NCBI GenBank assembly: GCA_973895155.1
Contig: OZ316894.1
Span: 5,704,001-5,768,000 of the forward strand
From: Marsupella aquatica
Lineage: Eukaryota; Marchantiophyta
Length of the DNA stretch: 64,000 nucleotides
Direction of reading: 5' to 3'
The notes beneath the pieces were generated by a model. That model was given only the letters and a program-made list of their open reading frames with translations. It was not told the DNA's origin and made no database searches. The position numbers were made by a program, and so were the translations under genes. Below, one piece after another: positions 1-12,354 of the stretch (position 1 is its first letter; every line of letters begins with the position of its first letter).

Positions 1-137
1 TTGTTAAAAAGAAAATAAATACAAGTACAATGTTAAGAAGTCAACACACACTAATGACAACAAAGACTTTATGCAAGCTTTCGTAGCAAGTCAAGCACAA
101 AATTATTTTCTGGGGCGGGTTCCAGCCGCCGCGCATA

Positions 138-160
138 CCCCCCCCCCCCCCCCCCCCCCC
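138..160. repeat. Homopolymer of 23 C
   Basis: An uninterrupted run of 23 cytosines, directly readable. It makes poly-glycine in minus-strand frames, which is not evidence for a gene. Runs this long are prone to slippage and to assembly error, so the exact length is uncertain. Confidence 0.95.
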
Positions 161-481
161 AAAGAAAAGAAACACAAGGACACAAACTCGTTGAAGTGAT
201 AAGATGTATTTTTAAAATTGAGGACGACTTGGTTTGTGCTAAAATACGCAGCATATTCAATTACTATCAACAAGTACTGAACACTTAAGATATCGTTAGC
301 ATTATTCAATTTACTACAGGACAAAGTAGGGAATCAAGGATGAACGTGCTACATTCAAGTTTTACTAAGTTGTGACATATATATATTAAGTGCCAAACAT
401 AATCCACCAAATTGGGAACTTAAAATCTAACCACTCCCTCTACCCAAGAGGTTTGGTCACAAAAGCTATACTGTTGTAAAT

Positions 482-551
482 ATCCTCTCTTAGTATTATA
501 TGGTGTATTTTGCAAGAATGGTATTTACACCATATAATACTAAGAGAGGAT
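482..551. repeat. 26-bp perfect inverted repeat with 18-nt loop
   Basis: The left arm at 482-507 and right arm at 526-551 are exact reverse complements over 26 bp, separated by an 18-nt loop at 508-525. Pairing stops abruptly on both the loop side and the outside. The whole 70-nt unit could be a tiny foldback or MITE relic or a small-RNA-producing hairpin. Exact pairing between arms in otherwise decayed DNA suggests it is recent or maintained. Confidence 0.9.
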
Positions 552-1589
552 CCCCTAATCACCATTGATACCCCTATGGTATCATATGCGCAGAAAAAAT
601 GTTTGGAGACATTTTAGTGTCAATTTCACATGCCATTAAGTGTACGTTTTCCCAGGTCAGGATTATACAGGGGCACTGCAGGGAATTGTTGCTCCAACTG
701 TCTATCTGCAAAATGTTGCCTTCCAAAACCTGGGTATCATGCCCACTCACTTCACTCTTTACTTGTGCCTCTAAAAATTCTGCAGTGCCGCCCAGTTCAC
801 ATGTCTCTACTATGAAGAGTGACGTGGGCTAGGTCCAATTGTCCAGAATTTGAGTCTGCCCTGTCATTGTCTATCGGTCCAGTTTAAAATTTTCGTCATT
901 ATCAACCATTGGAACCCTTACAAGATAAACTGGTTTGTGTTCTATGCTTTGCAAAATGTTCACCTATTATATCTACCCCCAATATTCCTAAGGGTGATGC
1001 AGTGTAAAGATTACTTTTCTCTACATTGAGTGGCATCTCATTTAGCCACTTTCCAGTACACTTATCTTGTTTTCTATTTCTGTTTTGTTTGTGGCATAAA
1101 GTGCACCTAGGCTTGAGGAGCACTTTCCAGTGGGCTTATCCTGCCTCTCTGGTCCTTGCTCTTTGTATTTTTGCTCCTTGAGGTGTTTCTTTAAGTGAGT
1201 CCTTGCTGCAGTTGATGGCTCCATTGCCTCTTTGCCCTTTCTGCGATATTTAGTGTTCCTTTGCAGCTGCTCGGGTAGTGAATGGCTCCAAGTATCAACT
1301 TTCACAAAAATGTAACATTAGATTTGCAAAAAGAAGCTTGCCCCCTTATACTATAACCATGTCATACTTGAAGACATATTTATGACACTACATGTGCACC
1401 ATTAGATTGCAGGGTAAATCTTTCTTTCTTTTTCTACTTTCCAGGTTTCTAGGGTTTGCATTTGCCTTTTTTTTCTGAGTTTGGTGTTAGTCCTTTCTTG
1501 ACCTCGCTTGCTTTTGATCCATTGTATCTTGTTTTGTTAAGGATTGTTCTTAGTCTTGTGACTCAAAGGTTACGACAATTAGGTTAACC

Positions 1590-1830
1590 TCAGTTAGGGA
1601 CTTAGCTGAGGTTAGGTTAGTCATGTGTCACCTTGCCTATACCAGGGCTAGTGTAAGCCGCTGGTACATGGTGCTTTCTCATTGTAATGGAGCAACTTGA
1701 GGAAGAGAAAGAGTTTGTGTGTTTGACTACTCTGAAGTAAAGTTGAAGTGTTCATGTGGACGTAGCCTTGGAGAAGAGGTGAACCACGTATGGATTGTGT
1801 CGACTACGTATGCATGGTATGAGTCATGAT
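1590..1830 (+). mobile_element. Copia-type LTR 3'-end fragment (copy A)
   Basis: Contains GTGGACGTAG at about 1756, then GAACCACGTA and TGTGTCGACTACGTA, followed by TGGTATGAGTC at 1815-1825. The same ordered blocks recur at 18.8 kb (inverted) and 55.9 kb, so this is a family. From memory of plant Ty1-copia LTRs, a 'GTGGACGTAG ... GAACCACGTA' block lies near the LTR 3' end, and TGGTATCAGAGC is the initiator-Met tRNA primer site. The sequence after the LTR resembles a decayed primer site. No internal domain is visible here. Confidence 0.45.
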
Positions 1831-2067
1831 TGTATCGTCATGAAAGAAGATGTCATAATTCAACATGTTTGGCCTTTTTCACTAAATTAGTCCCATATTG
1901 TTGCCTCATAGAGGAAAAAGAACCTCAAAGCAGACATTGGAATTGTACAGAGTAGAGCACTACTGTTCTCTACATTCCCGCACCCCAAACCCACCCCCCA
2001 TATTGATCAAAAATATAAACCTGGCCCCAAAGCAATTATCAGGTTTCCCTCCTTTTGGTATCATGCA

Positions 2068-2094
2068 GGTTAGCTTAACCAGATTAAGCTAACC
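2068..2094. repeat. 11-bp perfect hairpin
   Basis: GGTTAGCTTAA at 2068-2078 and its exact reverse complement at 2084-2094 flank the 5-nt loop CCAGA. No U-run follows and no gene is adjacent, so a terminator role is unsupported. It is probably a repeat relic. Confidence 0.85.
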
Positions 2095-2790
2095 CGACAT
2101 AGCACTTAATTAGTCTGTGGACATATGGAGGTTTGTAAGTTTTCCAAGCTAACATCTACGCCCCTGGCCACAGAAAAGGAGCTGAAATTAAGGGGACCAA
2201 AATGCTGTAGTTTCTGCTTATTGGAAATAATGTAGACCCTCATTGTGCTGAATGCCAGGTTGTGCAAACCATTCTAGGGTGAGGAGGGTGTATTTGGAGG
2301 CAGTTAGCAAGGGCTTTGTCACAAGACTCCGTATGTACAAACCAATTGCATGGTATGTTGCGTCAGTCTAGTCAAGCTAGCCAACCTATGTATACAATAG
2401 TGGGCAACCTCAAAATTGAAATTGGTTTGGGGCAGGTTAGAGTGTTTTACCAGTTTCGGGGATAGGATGGTAAAAAAGGGTAGAGCAATCGGGGAAATTG
2501 CTTTTGATACTAGAGTAGAGAACAGGGTCATCTTAAATCCATCATTCGTGTGGTCCCTTGGAAGCAATAGCACGTCATCCCATACGTCTTGCATTCAAAT
2601 CTTGGTCCAGTGCAAGTGCAAGATCTGGGTATGGGGTCCCTCAAATACACACATGTCGCGTGTTAGAGCAAAGGATTGGCAGGGTGGTAGCTGAGCGGTC
2701 AGTAGCCTTCCACAACATTTGATGATAGAACAAAGATTGCAATATCCCTGACATAAAGTTATTCCTCCTACATTACCAAGTCTCGTTCAA

Positions 2791-2884
2791 TTAAAACACA
2801 TTCCTCTCATTTCACGAAGGTGGCTTTTAAAACACATTCCTCTCATTTCACACAGGTGGCTTTTAAAACACATTCTTCCCATGG
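2791..2884. repeat. 36-bp tandem repeat, about 2.6 copies
   Basis: Units start at 2791, 2827 and 2863, each beginning TTAAAACACATTC. The first two differ by a few bases; the third is partial and more diverged. Confidence 0.9.
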
Positions 2885-4020
2885 CATATATTTGCAGCAA
2901 ATGATCATATCCTTCCTCTTTCCCATATAGATCATCTTTCGCATTATTATCTTTGCGCTTTTGTTTTAGCCCAAGAGGAATTCACTATTCCATCGACCTT
3001 TTGTACCTTTCATCCAATTTTTTTTTTAATACCTAGATCTCGACCCTCCATCATATGATTCTCTTCAATCTTGAACATCCTTGGCATGTTACGATCTCAC
3101 CTTTTTATTTCTCTTTTTTGGGGGAGGAGGAAGAGGGACCCCCTTGGAATATAGGCCACGCAACAGACCTAAAAGTATTGGGGGAAAACCCTCCACATGT
3201 TCATAGCAAGAAAAAGTTAAACTTTGAGGAGGGGAAACGGGAGTAATCGTGGGGAAGGCCAAAGTGCCTTGCAAATCACTTGCGAATGAAATAATTCCAT
3301 TTTAGAAAGAAAAAAATGAGAGTACTCCATCCAGAACTACTGGTTCAACATTCTGAGGATATCTTTTCCTATGAGGAGTCATTCAGACTATCAAACCTCA
3401 ACTTACTGAATCGTCTAAAATTACTCCAGGCATTTCACGTGTTGGAAGTGAATGATACCACTCGAGTTGGCACAAACAACAAATCAAAGGGCACCTGGAT
3501 GGCTTAGGTAATAGAAGTTGTAAAGGAGGCCTGGCATTGCTTCCTATAAAAAAAAGGAACAATTGGGAAATTGTGAACAGCATGCTGGAGGCCCAGCCAA
3601 GTTTCCTTAGGAGAAGCCCACTTGGGAGGAGAGGGAATTCACTCAAAGAAACACCTCAAGGAGCAAAAATACAACTAGCCAACAATTCCCTAAACTATTT
3701 TCCCTTCTTGCAGCATCTCTTTCCTGATTGATAAGGTAACTGTACATCATTGCAAAACCTGCACAAAACCAGAGAGGAGGGAGGCAAACATGAAGCACCA
3801 TCAAGTAGGAAAGGTAACACAAGAAGCAGCAACAACAAATTAAAGTATGAAGGAGAGAGCATGAGTGCCTAGCTCTACGAAGGACGAGCAAAGTTTGCAG
3901 CCTGAAATGGGGAGGCCAGCTACAATGGAAGGGGTGGGTAGCTATGTCGCCTTGAGTTCTAGGTCCTAAACCCTCCCAGGAACGTCTCCCAATCTAACCT
4001 AGCAAGAAACCAACTGCTCA

Positions 4021-4080
4021 GGTGAAGACAGGTAACACCCACGAAATCAACCACTCTGGTGAAGACAGGGAATACCACCA
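4021..4080. repeat. 37-bp imperfect duplication
   Basis: GGTGAAGACAGG begins at 4021 and again at 4058, followed by related text (GTAACACC and GAATACC). The local context to about 4220 repeats similar words more loosely. Confidence 0.7.
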
Positions 4081-5786
4081 AGCTAACAAGAGTTGGGAGT
4101 CACACCAAGTGATTCTTTCTAATGGAGCCCCACCAAGCATATTACATGATGATTCCTTTCCAGTGTAGGTCATACCAACTTTATAATGGAGATCCGTTTC
4201 TACTGGAGATCCCACCAATCACTTAAGTCTTTGCAGCTGGAAGGGCCTTCGAAGTTCTACTTCCTTAGCTACGTACCTACATATTATGAACATAAAGTGT
4301 TTAGGAAATGTTGCATCCACCCCTTCATTTTTATAACCCAAACAATCTTTGCCAGAGTTGGGTGATTTTAGTTGTTTGGGGTGAATACAGTAAAAGCCTG
4401 GGGATGATCTAGAATTGCGTCACTGTTCATTAAAAAAAAACCTCAAACGTAACTTAGAATTAACATAAAAGTAAATTGCTTGGAAATAGTGTGAAGACAA
4501 CTGTTATTAGGGGATAGTTCTATTCAATTTCGTTGCGTTTCATGAATATTTACAAGCAAGGTCACCCAAAAGTTATCCCTCACCTTTGACTTGCATAGCA
4601 AATTTTATATACAAACAAATTAGAATTTCTATCTGGCTATACTTTTCCAGCCATGCATAGGTAGGGAGGCTCCCTAGGTGTCCACCTGGAAGTGGGCCAA
4701 TTAAAGGGAAACAGTTGCCAGAGACCACCAACGCCTATGTTCCCAAGACACCCACCCATGTGAATGCATGTGCTCTCATTGCCTCCATACCAATAAAAAT
4801 CCCTCGCATAAGTTTGCTCCCTATCCAGTAGTTTGCGCATATGTTGAACTATGGTTGGCCTTTTGACCTAGCCTACCTGTTATGTTGGGCTGTCCAGCTG
4901 GGTATTGCTTGTAGCCATCCTGCTTATCCTTGAGGGCGAGGGAATTGGGGTGTGCCATACTGCCATTTGTGTTTAATTCCAGGTCATCACGTTACTTGGA
5001 ATAAGGGAAACCCAAGAGCTTCCTGCCCAAAAAACGACACGCTCAAGAGAAGAGGTATACTAATAAAATAATTTGACATTAATTTAAACACAGATTACCA
5101 CACGAGGTGCATTGAACCCAACATGGCCTCTTACCCTCAAACGATTTTTACAGCAGGCATGATTGTGATGTGCTTTGAGAAATGTAGGAGTTTGAAGGAT
5201 CCCAGTTCATTACCTAGGGGAATAGTGCACAATTTGTTGTCAAGAGTAGTTTGAGAAATTTATTGCCCGTGGACTGTACAGTTGCTTAGTGTAGCTATTC
5301 TTGTTTCATGTTCTTTCCTGAAAAACTATTTGAATTTCTATGAAAGCTGAAGATAGATCAGAGTTGTTCCTAATGGGACCAAACTGGGGTGAGTTGACAG
5401 TCATCTAGGCACGGATCTAGTGCAAATTGAGCTTAGTCTCTCAATTGAACTACTCAAGAGTTGAATATGGGCCAACCTGATAAAAGGGCTCCATGATGTG
5501 CTTCACTATAAGTCACTGGCAGTTTTGCTGCAGAAGAATGAGACAACTTTGATTTCCCAACATTGCCCCAGGACCTCAATAAGAGATTCAAAGTCCATCT
5601 ATGTCCGTGAAGAAATAATTGGTTACTCACTTTTTGGGCTGAACAACAATCATCATCTTTCATTTCACCTGGTGCTTTAAGGTATAACTCTATTGACTTG
5701 CTTTCCAAATGAAAGGTCTCTTTTGACTCAAGTAGCTAGGAAAGTCCTCACCCATGGATATGCCCTAGGTACCAAATGGCCTTCCG

Positions 5787-5875
5787 TTTTGGGATGATCT
5801 TGGAACCACAACTCACGTTCAACCACGACCTTTTGGGATGATCTTCCAACCATACTCCACTTTTAACTACTAGGG
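5787..5875. repeat. 44-bp imperfect tandem duplication
   Basis: TTTTGGGATGATCTT starts at 5787 and again at 5831. The remainder of each unit (AACCA ... ACTC ... TTCAAC or TTTAAC) is clearly related. Confidence 0.8.
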
Positions 5876-8800
5876 AAAGTGAGTAAGTATACAACGCAAG
5901 GCCCTTGACCTATGCAACCTGTGTCTTGTCACCTGATTTGGGTCATTGCAGTTTGTACGATGAAGGTTTTTGCCGTCAAAATTGAGGACAATGTTCCCTG
6001 TTCTTGTAAACCAAACTTCAAGTAGGCTGCTGATGAGTCATAATTTCTGGTATGATTTCCAAACGACAGTTAGGCTAGTTAACCTACCATGGGACCAAGA
6101 CAATCACCAACAAAAGATGTCTCGTGCTGTTAGGTATACTGTTGACAGATTACTGAACACGTCTCACAAACAGTGGCTACAGTGGTATTTGAATCAGATG
6201 CACTAATAATGTAATTAACTCTCTTGTTTGACCCAACTGTTCAAGAAGCCAGTAACCTTACAAATGGTTAATGGTTTTTGCTAGCCTCTGGTAACAAGAC
6301 AGCAGGAGAGGGACTATATTCTCCAGGGGCTGAGAATCTGAGGCACCTCCCTATTGGAGAGGGGAGAATCAAATCCCATGTGGCTCAGTTTTCTGGGTCC
6401 ACACGTGGATATTGAGATTTAATTTTCGAATAAATTTCCTAGGCCTATAGGGGGTCCCCAAGAGGAATGCTTCTTGAAGTATTTTTTAACACAAATTGAT
6501 GAAACCGCACAACAGCTAAACGACATTGGAGCATTATTTAATGTCATTTCCTTTCACAACCACCGATGTTCCATCATCAAAAGCCTTCTGAATTGTGGGC
6601 ATGAATAGTGCTGGTCCGTTCATTGACAATTAAAACGACTTTTGTGGGAATTTCTCGATTTTTGGACCAGATATTACGGATAAAGCCTGTAACAGGGTGC
6701 AGAACTTCGTGCACGGTAAGTTACATCTATTACCATGTATATCGGAAAAGTAGGCAAGGTTTGTCATGGAATGACCAATTTAGGTACTGTAGTGTGCAAA
6801 AACTTTTGGATTATGAATCACAGAGTCTATAATTTTTCCTGTTTGTAACCTGACTGATCAAATTTTGACGTTTGAGACCAGATTGCTATTGGGAAAACCA
6901 TATTCCATCTTCATGAAAATCCCGTACCAAGGTTTCTTCGTCACCATTTGAACATTGTCATTCAGATACTAGCTTAGGCTCTCTAGTTAGTGTGTCTCCT
7001 CTAAGGAATGAGGCCCTAGGTGGCCTATGCATCTCTCCCAACACTTTGTTATTCAGCAAAATTCAATAATTTTAAGGCCAAACCAACTAGAATTTAGAAG
7101 CAGCCAACGCAGTGGTCCTAAAGAGAATCAGGAACAATGTACTGAAAGTTGTCAAACAAAGCACAACCAGGAGTAAAGCAAAAGAGGTCCAAAGAGCACA
7201 AAAACTAATCTCAAAGAAGAGGGTTAACCAGAGTTAAGTCACTTTAGCCATGACACAAAGAATGGCATTGTAGTAATTGATCTAAAAATGATGACAGACA
7301 TGTGATATTTGACCAACATAGGTGACAATGTAGTGAAACGCAGTAAATAAAACGTTTGAACATTTGTTTCAACAAAAAATGAAAGTGACTAAGTAAGGTC
7401 AATATTTCGAATCAATTCACGGCCAATTCACGGCCACAAAAACCGAAGAACAACGTAGCGACGATGACCGACGTGGTCAACATTGAATGAACTCGACCGC
7501 TATATATATCTACACTCTCACAAGCAACAAAATAGTGAGTCCCAAGAATCAATGTGGATCAAGGTCAATGTAAACTTGACCCACATATACACTTAAAAAA
7601 CAAAGATTTGACAGTGTTGACAATTATTATTCGATGTAAATGTAACAAGAAAATGATGATGAATCGAGAATGAGGAGAAGAATGGGGAATGAAAAACAAA
7701 TGCAGCCCTCGTGGGCTGCAAGTTGAATGGCATTCCCGTTGGACTATGGGGAATCTTATCAGGATGTGTCACATGGGCCCCAAGTTTTTAAGTGCAAAAC
7801 AGAATGGGAGTTGAGAGTTTGGTGGAATCTACATCGAATCTTTATGGGCCATGCCAGGTGAGGAATTGCCAAGTATTGTTACTACATTACTCCTGGCCCA
7901 GGAATGCCAATATGACTATTATTGGCTGGGGAGTTTGTTAGCAGTGGCCCAGTTGTTCATGTTGGGTAGGCATTGGCTCCATCATCCTCAAAGGGTTCTC
8001 AACAATGAGAGTACACTCTCTTGAATGACCTTGTGGTAAAAAAAACTTGTTGGTGGAGGTTATGGGGAATGCTTGGAACTTTTTGGATGTGGTAGTTTTT
8101 TTCGCCTTGGAAATCCTGTCACCCTTTCTTGTGGTTGCCAAGTTTTTTTCCTGCCAGATAGAGCAATCTGGAGCCGCATGCAATGAAAGTGTGGGATGCC
8201 AATCCTGCACTCTAATCTCAATAGACCCCAAACGTACCACCCCACTTTGTTTATTGTGTGTGGGACATTGATTCTCCCTCTACATCCAAATTTGGACAAC
8301 TAGAAGTCACCGTGTGATACTGACATCGAAACTTCTTCATTTAAAATCTAATGTATTTGGTAAGGAACTGGCAAAGAAACTGGGAAAATGTTGAAGCTTT
8401 GTTGAAACTTGAGCCTGTCTTGAAAACTTTGGGAATAAATCTTTTCCATAAATCGTCTAAAGGACATTGGTAATACTGATTAATTCGCCTTCCACCAGCT
8501 GTGTAAAGGCTGTTCAAGGGCAGGGATTCGACTTTGTTATAAAAAAACAAATGAACTATGACTAGTTGACAGATCTATGTCATGCGTTAGTCTATCTTAC
8601 TGACATGACTAAATTGAGTGAGACCATTGATATTATAGCCATCATCTCTCCAGTTGGGCAGGTAACTACAGCACCTTGCATAAAAAGGATTAATGTTTTC
8701 TTGATGTTTTTGGGAGGAATGATTGGTTATTCCAGACGTTAGCATTGAGTAAATGGTCAATTAGTGCCTTTCAAGTGCGTGTGTGGGGGTGGATTTAACC

Positions 8801-10539
8801 GTGACCTATAGGGGTAAAAACGCCTGTTGTATATCCAACTCTTCATGATTTCCCAAGTGTTATTCTTGGTCAATATACAAAGGGTATTAAGCCTTTGATA
8901 TGTTTGGAAGATGGCTGTGGATGTCACGGTTATTGTGAGAGGATTTGTTGGGCCTTGAAGAAAGTCTTTATCAAATGCAATTATTCCAAAGTGAGCCCAC
9001 TTTTCAACTTTGCTTCCATGGATTCTCGTACTAATCGTTTCTAGTGACCCTCCCTTGACGAGTTCTTTCCTTAACTTGAGGGATCACAATGATTACGATG
9101 TGAGGTACAATTAGCAACGCAATAATGTTAGTGGGAGGTAAGAGTAATTTACCAACTTAAAATAGTCCTTCCTTGTGTAGTACAAGAGTGGTACTAATAG
9201 AGCACTCAGTAAGGGCACAATCACAACCATGGTGTCTCTGTATGTATTCTATGATATAGTGCATCACCATCAATTTCAATATTAAAAAACCATTGCATCT
9301 ACAAAAGAGCTGGTTTGTAGAATGGTGTGTTAAATACTGAACTTTGGGTCCTAAGAGTCAAACCATTATGGCGACGAGAAAGCTATATGAAAAAGGAGTG
9401 GCAGTTGGAGTCTTCAGAATGATTGAGTACTATTGCAAACTTGGTCTTATCTCTATAACGTTTTTCTACAGATTTTTCTCGAATGAGGTGCAATGTTGTA
9501 CAGAGCAAGAAAATATAATATCATCCAAATGTTCGTACATTTAGTTTTGGGGGAAGCAAGCGGAAACCCTGAAAGAGTTCGTACATTGTTGAGGGAAGGA
9601 ATGATTGATTGTCAACAAATAATGTAGGAACGAGAAATCACATCATCTAGGAATACACGAGAAAGCAATGTTCACATGGCTAGGAATACGCGAGAAAGCA
9701 TCCATCGTGGACTCAAAACTTGTTCATGACGCTTTAATTTGGAGCTCAATCTGAGTTCATTCTCCATGGCAGGCACCAGAGGAGTCTAAGTTAATTAATC
9801 GCAGTAGTTTTCTCATGGGGTGACCAGCTTGTTGTCTTTTATTACTTTTTACTTGTGAGTAAAAGTTGTGTCCAACTAGCTAAAAACCTTGTCAATGGCC
9901 CTTGAACTACCTTCATCTAAGAATTAAACTGAACTACATTATCATGTAACGCTTCATTGTCATGTTAGGCTGCACTATCACCCCCCAAGTTATTTCACCT
10001 AAGCAAATGAACATGTTCCGTTTATAGTGGGGTTTGTGGTACCAGCAAACCTTGTGAAAAGGAACACTAAAATCTGAAAATGGGGGAAGCCCTTCTAACA
10101 TAACAGCATCTCCAATGGTGTACGCTATTTGCTTACTATATACATTAACTAAATATAGCATAAAAGGTCAACTTTTTTAAGGTTGCTGTATATAGCAAGG
10201 ATGATATGTCAAAAAGTAAACCCAATGGATAGTGGGTTTTTTTAGTATCTCCTGACATATGCACCCTTGCATGCTAATAATTGGGTCTTGGAAAACCCAG
10301 GAATGAATTCTCAATGCGCTATAGCTCATATAGATCCAGTAACCAAAAAACCCAGTAAAGTCAGAAATGAACAGCGTTAGAGTAACCCATTGGGGTTGCC
10401 TTTTGTGTTGAACCTTACTAGGTTTGGTGAACATAGTGTTATAGTAGACCAACCCAATAACCAGTGGAGATGTTGTAACTTGATACAAGCTTTATATTTA
10501 TTGATTGATGGGACGTAAATGTTGTTTTCCTCAATAAAG

Positions 10540-10740
10540 TATGCATCTATTAGGGGGTCTCAAACCTCAGATTTTGATGGATCTTAACTTAGTAATTAAG
10601 GGTGTAGACATAAAAAGTTATGGACTGCCAAATTCATGATCCATAACTTTTTGTCATAAAGATTGGTCATATGCTATGACCATAAGTCACTCTAGAGGCT
10701 ACTCAAAAATACTTTTACATAACCTCGTGGAAAAGCTATG
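10540..10740 (+). repeat. Dispersed repeat with internal 13-bp inverted repeat
   Basis: AAAAAGTTATGGA at 10612-10624 and its exact complement at 10640-10652 form a hairpin. Flanking words (ATTAGGGGGTCT, CAACCTCA, TTATGGACTGCCAA, TTCATG) recur in order at about 16955-17100 (AATTAGGGGTCTT, CAACCTCA, CATGGACTACCAA, TTCATG). This points to a MITE-like family with two diverged copies in the window. Confidence 0.5.
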
Positions 10741-10959
10741 GCCATTTGTTTCTGATTTGTTTATGGTCAAGAGCCAGCTGGCATGACTGGGTCCTCATAA
10801 ATGAGACTTTTAGCTGCCGCAAAACATTAGGGAAAAAGTAGTTCTGGGATTTACAATGGATCTTATGAAGTGTGCCTCTTTGCCCGATATGATTGGAGGT
10901 AATAAGGGCACAACAAAGCTTCCAGTACCACAGTTTTGCAACTTGTGTCACTTTCTCCC

Positions 10960-11040
10960 TTTGTTTTACATGAAAGTTTGAGGTTGGGACATCAAGGGTC
11001 AGAAGATTTCCTGCCATTGCCCTTGGAAGCCCGGTGCTAA
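10960..11040 (+). repeat. Dispersed repeat shared with 20260-20340
   Basis: The run GGTTGGGACATCAAGGG, AGAAGATTT, CATTGCCC here matches GGTTGGGACCTCAAGGG, GGAAATTTT, CCTTGCCC at about 20280-20320 in the same orientation. Both lie in otherwise featureless DNA, so this is a repeat family rather than conserved coding sequence. Confidence 0.6.
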
Positions 11041-12211
11041 TTTTATGGCGTCAGGCCCCGGCACACAAGGGGGTAAAGGCTATTTTCTCTCAGATATATG
11101 CATGCTGCTGTCAGTCTGGTTTAGGCCCAAATTTCAAAGGACCTATGACATGCGAGTCAATTCTAAAAACCATCATCCTTAACTATGAAGCTTTTGAGAG
11201 ACTCCCTAATAGTTTTGCAACCCAACTAAGCAAATGAACATTGACCCCTTTATAGTGGCAGTTGTGGAACTGGTGAACTTTGTGAAAATGAACGAGGGAT
11301 TTGCTTAATCAGATCCCCAAAATGATGAAGCAAATCCCTCTAAAAGGAACACCAAGATCTAAACATAGGTGAAGCCTTTTCAGGTGAAGCCTTTTCATAC
11401 TAACAAGAGTTACAAGCGAGGAGGAACTACTCTACACTGTAATTATGACTCAGAACAGGCTCTTACATACACGTCGCCTGAAGTCGGTAGACCTGGGTCT
11501 CAAGATGACAAGATGTAACGCGAGTTCCTGTGTTGGCCGACAAAAGGAGTAGAGCGAAAATAGAGCATACGGTAATCTGTGTCGGTTTCTGTTGAGGGCT
11601 AACAGTTTCCGACAACTGGCTCGCGTCAGATCATTACTACAAAGCCCTCTAAGCGCTTATTTGGCGACACCCACAATTACATCAGTCCGTTTAGTGGGGC
11701 CTCTGCCCTTCGTACATTTATGGGAGCGACAGGGCCGAGCGGGTTCGAAAAGACGTGACTTCCTACCAGTTTGGAGGTGATGAGGCGTGGCACTAATTTA
11801 AGCCGGTATTTGTGAGTCATGTTTGGGAAACACAACGAGCGTGCACGCCATGATCCGTGTAATGAGCCCAGGTCTCCGGCTAAGGTTGTCAGAGTGCCAA
11901 ATATACAGGCATTTCGGTTTCAGATGTTGGTGCAACAGTTTCGAGATTCGACAGCATCCTTTGTCGCTGAGTCCTGCTAAGCTTGTCTGGCTCCAAATAT
12001 AGAGCCTGTTTGGATTGTTTTGTTTGCGAACCCCTACCGGGGATCGAGGGAATTGTTTTAGGGACCGTTTCTTCTGACTTTTTTGCTCAGTGGCGATTTT
12101 AGCATTATTCATGGAAAAATATATACATACTTTATACAGAAAAAGGCCAAATAGAGTACAAAAGAATAAACAAGAGAGGTCCCAAGTGGACAAAACCAAA
12201 CGCAAAAGAAG

Positions 12212-12302
12212 TGAGCAAAAGGAAACCCTAAAAACCAAGAAAGAGGAACTAAAAGAAATGAGCAAAAAGAAACCCCTAAAAACCAAGAAAGAGTAACTAA
12301 AA
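12212..12302 (-). repeat. 47-bp tandem duplication in retroelement 3' region
   Basis: GAGCAAAA, then CCTAAAAACCAAGAAAGAG, AACTAAAA starts at 12213 and again at 12260 (plus-strand reading). It lies just downstream of the retroelement stop in element orientation. Short 3' tandem repeats are common in non-LTR elements. Confidence 0.8.
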
Positions 12303-12354
12303 CTACCGCAAATGGACCGAGGTCCTCATCATACCTAGCAAATGTGGCAACAAG

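Larger units (their letters stand above)
161..11400. other. Gene-free, repeat-derived stretch
   Basis: No open frame here shows recognisable domains, gene-like codon use or a splice-consistent structure. Visible content is short tandem repeats, small hairpins, one copia-LTR-like piece and diverged dispersed repeats, all listed separately. The minus frame around 900-1125 has a faint resemblance to retroelement polyprotein (a CxxC pair, then LGILGVDIIG) but is too short and broken to call. Confidence 0.6.
9998..11400. repeat. Pair of diverged direct repeats
   Basis: A block beginning CTAAGCAAATGAACAT near 9998 (TTTATAGTGG, then AAAGGAACACTAAAATCTG, then GGAAGCCCTT) recurs at about 11225-11385 as CTAAGCAAATGAACAT, TTTATAGTGG, AAAGGAACACCAAGATCTA and GTGAAGCCTTTT. 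The second copy carries an insertion. Both are old copies of one dispersed family of unknown type. Confidence 0.65.

Noticed and set aside
11798-12286. 162-codon minus-strand frame downstream of the retroelement
   Set aside because: It reads through the 47-bp tandem repeat and 3' flank with a Phe/Leu-rich start. No domain, and probably untranslated retroelement 3' sequence.
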